From the NCBI GenBank assembly GCA_964651325.1, contig CAZYXP010000036.1, positions 1 to 23,705 on the forward strand: a stretch of DNA of 23,705 bases, written 5' to 3'. Below the pieces are notes generated by a model that saw nothing but the letters and a program-made list of their open reading frames with translations, was not told where the DNA came from and searched no databases. The position numbers were made by a program, and so were the translations under genes. Source of the stretch: JADFOB01 sp964651325. GTDB lineage: Bacteria; Planctomycetota; Phycisphaerae; UBA1845. Of this stretch, positions 22,224 through 23,705 are shown in pieces (positions within the stretch are counted from its first letter, which is position 1; each line of letters begins with the position of its first letter).

Positions 22224-22409
22224 TTAGCCCTCGCCGTCATCCTTGGTCAGGGTGACTTTCGCACTCACAAATCCGCAAACCTCGCAGGAGGTATGGGGAA
22301 GCTTCGGTTTCCCACACTTGGGGCAGGAGGCGAGCGTGACCGGGCTCAGCGCGTGGTGCGCCCGCCGTGTCCGCGTCCGACATTTTGATTTTTTCTTTAC
22401 TGGAAGCAT
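22224..22409 (-). CDS. rpmF: 50S ribosomal protein bL32, zinc-binding form
   Basis: This 61-residue basic protein has the bL32 pattern: a Lys/Arg-rich start (MLPVKKKSKCRTRTRRAHHAL), then CPKCG and CEVCG, the two Cys pairs that bind zinc, and an acidic end (TLTKDDGEG). The start at 22409 is preceded by AGGA six bases upstream. In-frame codons further up (to 22526) give residues unlike the family. MLPVKKKSK differs somewhat from the usual MAVPKRK start. A promoter candidate lies about 130 bases upstream, giving a long leader. In many bacteria rpmF heads the plsX-fabH cluster, and here it keeps that place although plsX is missing. Confidence 0.93.
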   Translation of the reverse strand: MLPVKKKSKCRTRTRRAHHALSPVTLASCPKCGKPKLPHTSCEVCGFVSAKVTLTKDDGEG

Positions 22410-22541
22410 GGCAATCCTATGTTCCGAGGGCGCTGCGGCTTGGACCGATTCCCAACGACAGTGATTCCACCCGGACGAAAACCCGCCCCAAGGAGAATTC
22501 ACGCCGCTATAGACCACCCGCGCCAACCTCTAGAAGGGGGC

Positions 22542-22570
22542 AAGCTAAGGCCCGATCGCGGATATGTCAA
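22542..22570 (-). promoter_or_regulatory. Candidate promoter for rpmF and the fab cluster
   Basis: A perfect -35 TTGACA (22565-22570) and TAGCTT (22542-22547) are separated by exactly 17 bases. A start near 22535 gives a leader of about 125 bases before rpmF, long enough to hold a regulatory structure. I could not identify one with confidence. Confidence 0.55.
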
Positions 22571-23131
22571 GAAAACCTGCCGGATGAATGAGATCGCGAA
22601 TCCGCCCGTGGTCTGGGGCTCTCTCACCAACTTGTAGATTTGCCACTTGGACACTCTGGGGTGGGACTGCGGCGGACCCCAGAAATGTTGTGCCTTCTGT
22701 GCCTGTATACCATCGGGTAGTACATGTGCCGATGGTTTGGGGGGCGGCACGAGTTGCACCGCCAGTTGTGGTGCGGTTGGTGGCGAAGGATGATTCGAGC
22801 TGCGGGCGCCAAAGGAATGGCCCAACACCATGCCGTTGCGTCGGCGCACATGACGCGGCATCGCATTTGCCGGGATGCGGCCCTTACAAAGAGGCGCGAG
22901 CAAGCCGATACCCGCCGGTAGTCGATGCGTGCTCAAAGGCATGAATCCCCCGCTCTTCTCCTCAGGCAACGGGCGGTGGATTCACTTCGCTTCAAGGGTA
23001 GCGGATGCGATGCTGGAAACCGACGCACGCCGGTTTTCGCTAGCGGGGCACGTCGGCCTCGGCAGGACAGCCACCTTTGGTGCATCTCGAACGCACCTTG
23101 TTGGACCGCCAATCTCCTGATCGGTCGCCAG
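22571..23131. other. Non-coding region of 561 bases
   Basis: No gene is supported between the rpmF promoter and the beta-propeller gene. Frames on both strands are rich in Arg, Pro, His and Trp without conserved features. A stem CTGGGGT/ACCCCAG with a 13-base loop lies at about 22657-22683. The region could hold a decayed gene or a structured RNA, but nothing recognisable was seen. Confidence 0.5.
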
Positions 23132-23705
23132 CTATCTCCTGTCCGTGACCATGACAATGCGGTTCAGCGCCGGCTGCGAGAGGTAGATCGTGCCGTCGGC
23201 GGCCAGGACCATCTCATCGAGTTCCGAGGTGTCGGTGGTCTCGAGGATCAGCGCTTCGGACACGGTGGCCGATGCCGCGTCGTAGAAGAACAGCCCGGTG
23301 AAGCGATCGGACTGCAGGTCTCCCTCACGCCGAAACGTGCCGTCGATCAGCAAATCGCCGTTGGCCAGCCCAATAAATGCGTTAACCGCCACGCGAAATG
23401 TGCCGTCCAGCGGGGTCGGGGCGCCGTCCGGGGCGATCGCCTGAATCCCTGCGAGCGTGGCCGAGGCTGATTGCCGAGCCGAATAAAGCACACCGTCGGC
23501 ACCGAACGTCAGGTCGTGCCCCTCTCGATTGGTCGTCTCGATCAGGGGATTGTCCACCATCGTCACCACCGCTCGGGTATCCACATCAATCGCGGCTAGC
23601 TCTGAGAACGTGGTATCGGCGCTGATCAGCAGATTGCCCGGTTTCATTTCCGCTCCGGAAAACCCGGCCGGAACCAGCACGATGGCCTCCGTCTGAATGT
23701 CCGCC
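23132..23705 (-). CDS. C-terminal part of a beta-propeller-like protein (runs off right edge)
   Basis: The frame is open to the window edge, and about 190 C-terminal residues are visible. Repeating units of about 40-45 residues carry NHL/SMP-30-like phrases: GNLLISADTTFSELAAIDVDT, then HDLTFGADGVLYSAR, GLANGDLLIDGTF and VLAADGTIYLSQPALNRIVMVT. Such blades are typical of extracellular or periplasmic propeller proteins and of some lactonase-like enzymes. No catalytic residue can be assigned from the fragment, and the N-terminus with any signal peptide lies outside the window. The stop TAG is at 23132-23134. The frame continues without a stop through ADIQTEAIVLVPAGFSG to base 23705, so the internal GTG at 23680 is not the real start. 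Confidence 0.75.
   Translation of the reverse strand, partial: ADIQTEAIVLVPAGFSGAEMKPGNLLISADTTFSELAAIDVDTRAVVTMVDNPLIETTNREGHDLTFGADGVLYSARQSASATLAGIQAIAPDGAPTPLDGTFRVAVNAFIGLANGDLLIDGTFRREGDLQSDRFTGLFFYDAASATVSEALILETTDTSELDEMVLAADGTIYLSQPALNRIVMVTDRR

Noticed and set aside
22499..22969. A 156-residue minus-strand frame upstream of rpmF
   Set aside because: It runs through the promoter and leader of rpmF, has a low-complexity Pro/Arg/Ser composition and no ribosome-binding site. It does not resemble the YceD/DUF177 protein sometimes found there.

Overview
The window is a chromosomal segment of a GC-rich bacterium, most likely a member of the Planctomycetota (perhaps a Phycisphaerae-like lineage). 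That placement is an inference. It rests on the gene mixture, the stand-alone receiver proteins, the GbsR-type regulator, and intergenic regions full of short palindromic repeats of a style I associate with planctomycete genomes. Nearly all coding capacity is housekeeping. I see no insertion sequence, prophage, CRISPR array, rRNA or convincing tRNA.

Left part (1-7300). A membrane-type protein runs off the left edge on the minus strand. It is divergent from a four-helix membrane protein of unknown function (593-1306). After about 390 bases of non-coding, repeat-bearing DNA come four minus-strand genes. guaB (IMP dehydrogenase), a lipoprotein overlapping its stop codon, and a zinc-ribbon membrane protein form one likely operon. 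guaA (GMP synthase) follows, so both steps from IMP to GMP lie together. A stand-alone receiver-domain protein sits upstream of guaB.

Middle part (7300-14100). mnmA (tRNA 2-thiouridylase, minus) and mutS (mismatch repair, plus) are transcribed divergently from a compact 138-base region with two convincing promoters. The mnmA promoter is so close to the start codon that a leaderless mRNA is predicted. mutS overlaps by 4 bases a membrane-anchored endonuclease/exonuclease/phosphatase-family protein. A DivK/CheY-like receiver protein (minus) and a GbsR/MarR-type regulator (plus) flank a repeat-filled intergenic region.

Right part (14100-23705). A single-pass membrane protein is followed by a 20-bp perfect palindrome and then by rsmD and a CCA/poly(A) polymerase-family gene, which overlap by 4 bases. 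On the minus strand lies a fatty-acid synthesis cluster in the order rpmF, fabH, fabD, fabG, acpP, fabF, followed by an isolated fliN-like gene. The plsX gene that commonly sits between rpmF and fabH is absent, and about 350 bases of non-coding DNA occupy its place. rpmF and acpP each have a recognisable sigma-70-like promoter. The right edge carries the C-terminal part of a beta-propeller-like protein.

I found no clear evidence of an undescribed multi-gene system. The observations most worth following are the dispersed palindromic repeat families (one copy supplies the mnmA stop codon), the leaderless divergent mnmA promoter, the 20-bp palindrome before rsmD, the inverted repeat overlapping the GbsR-like gene's ribosome-binding region, and the missing plsX.
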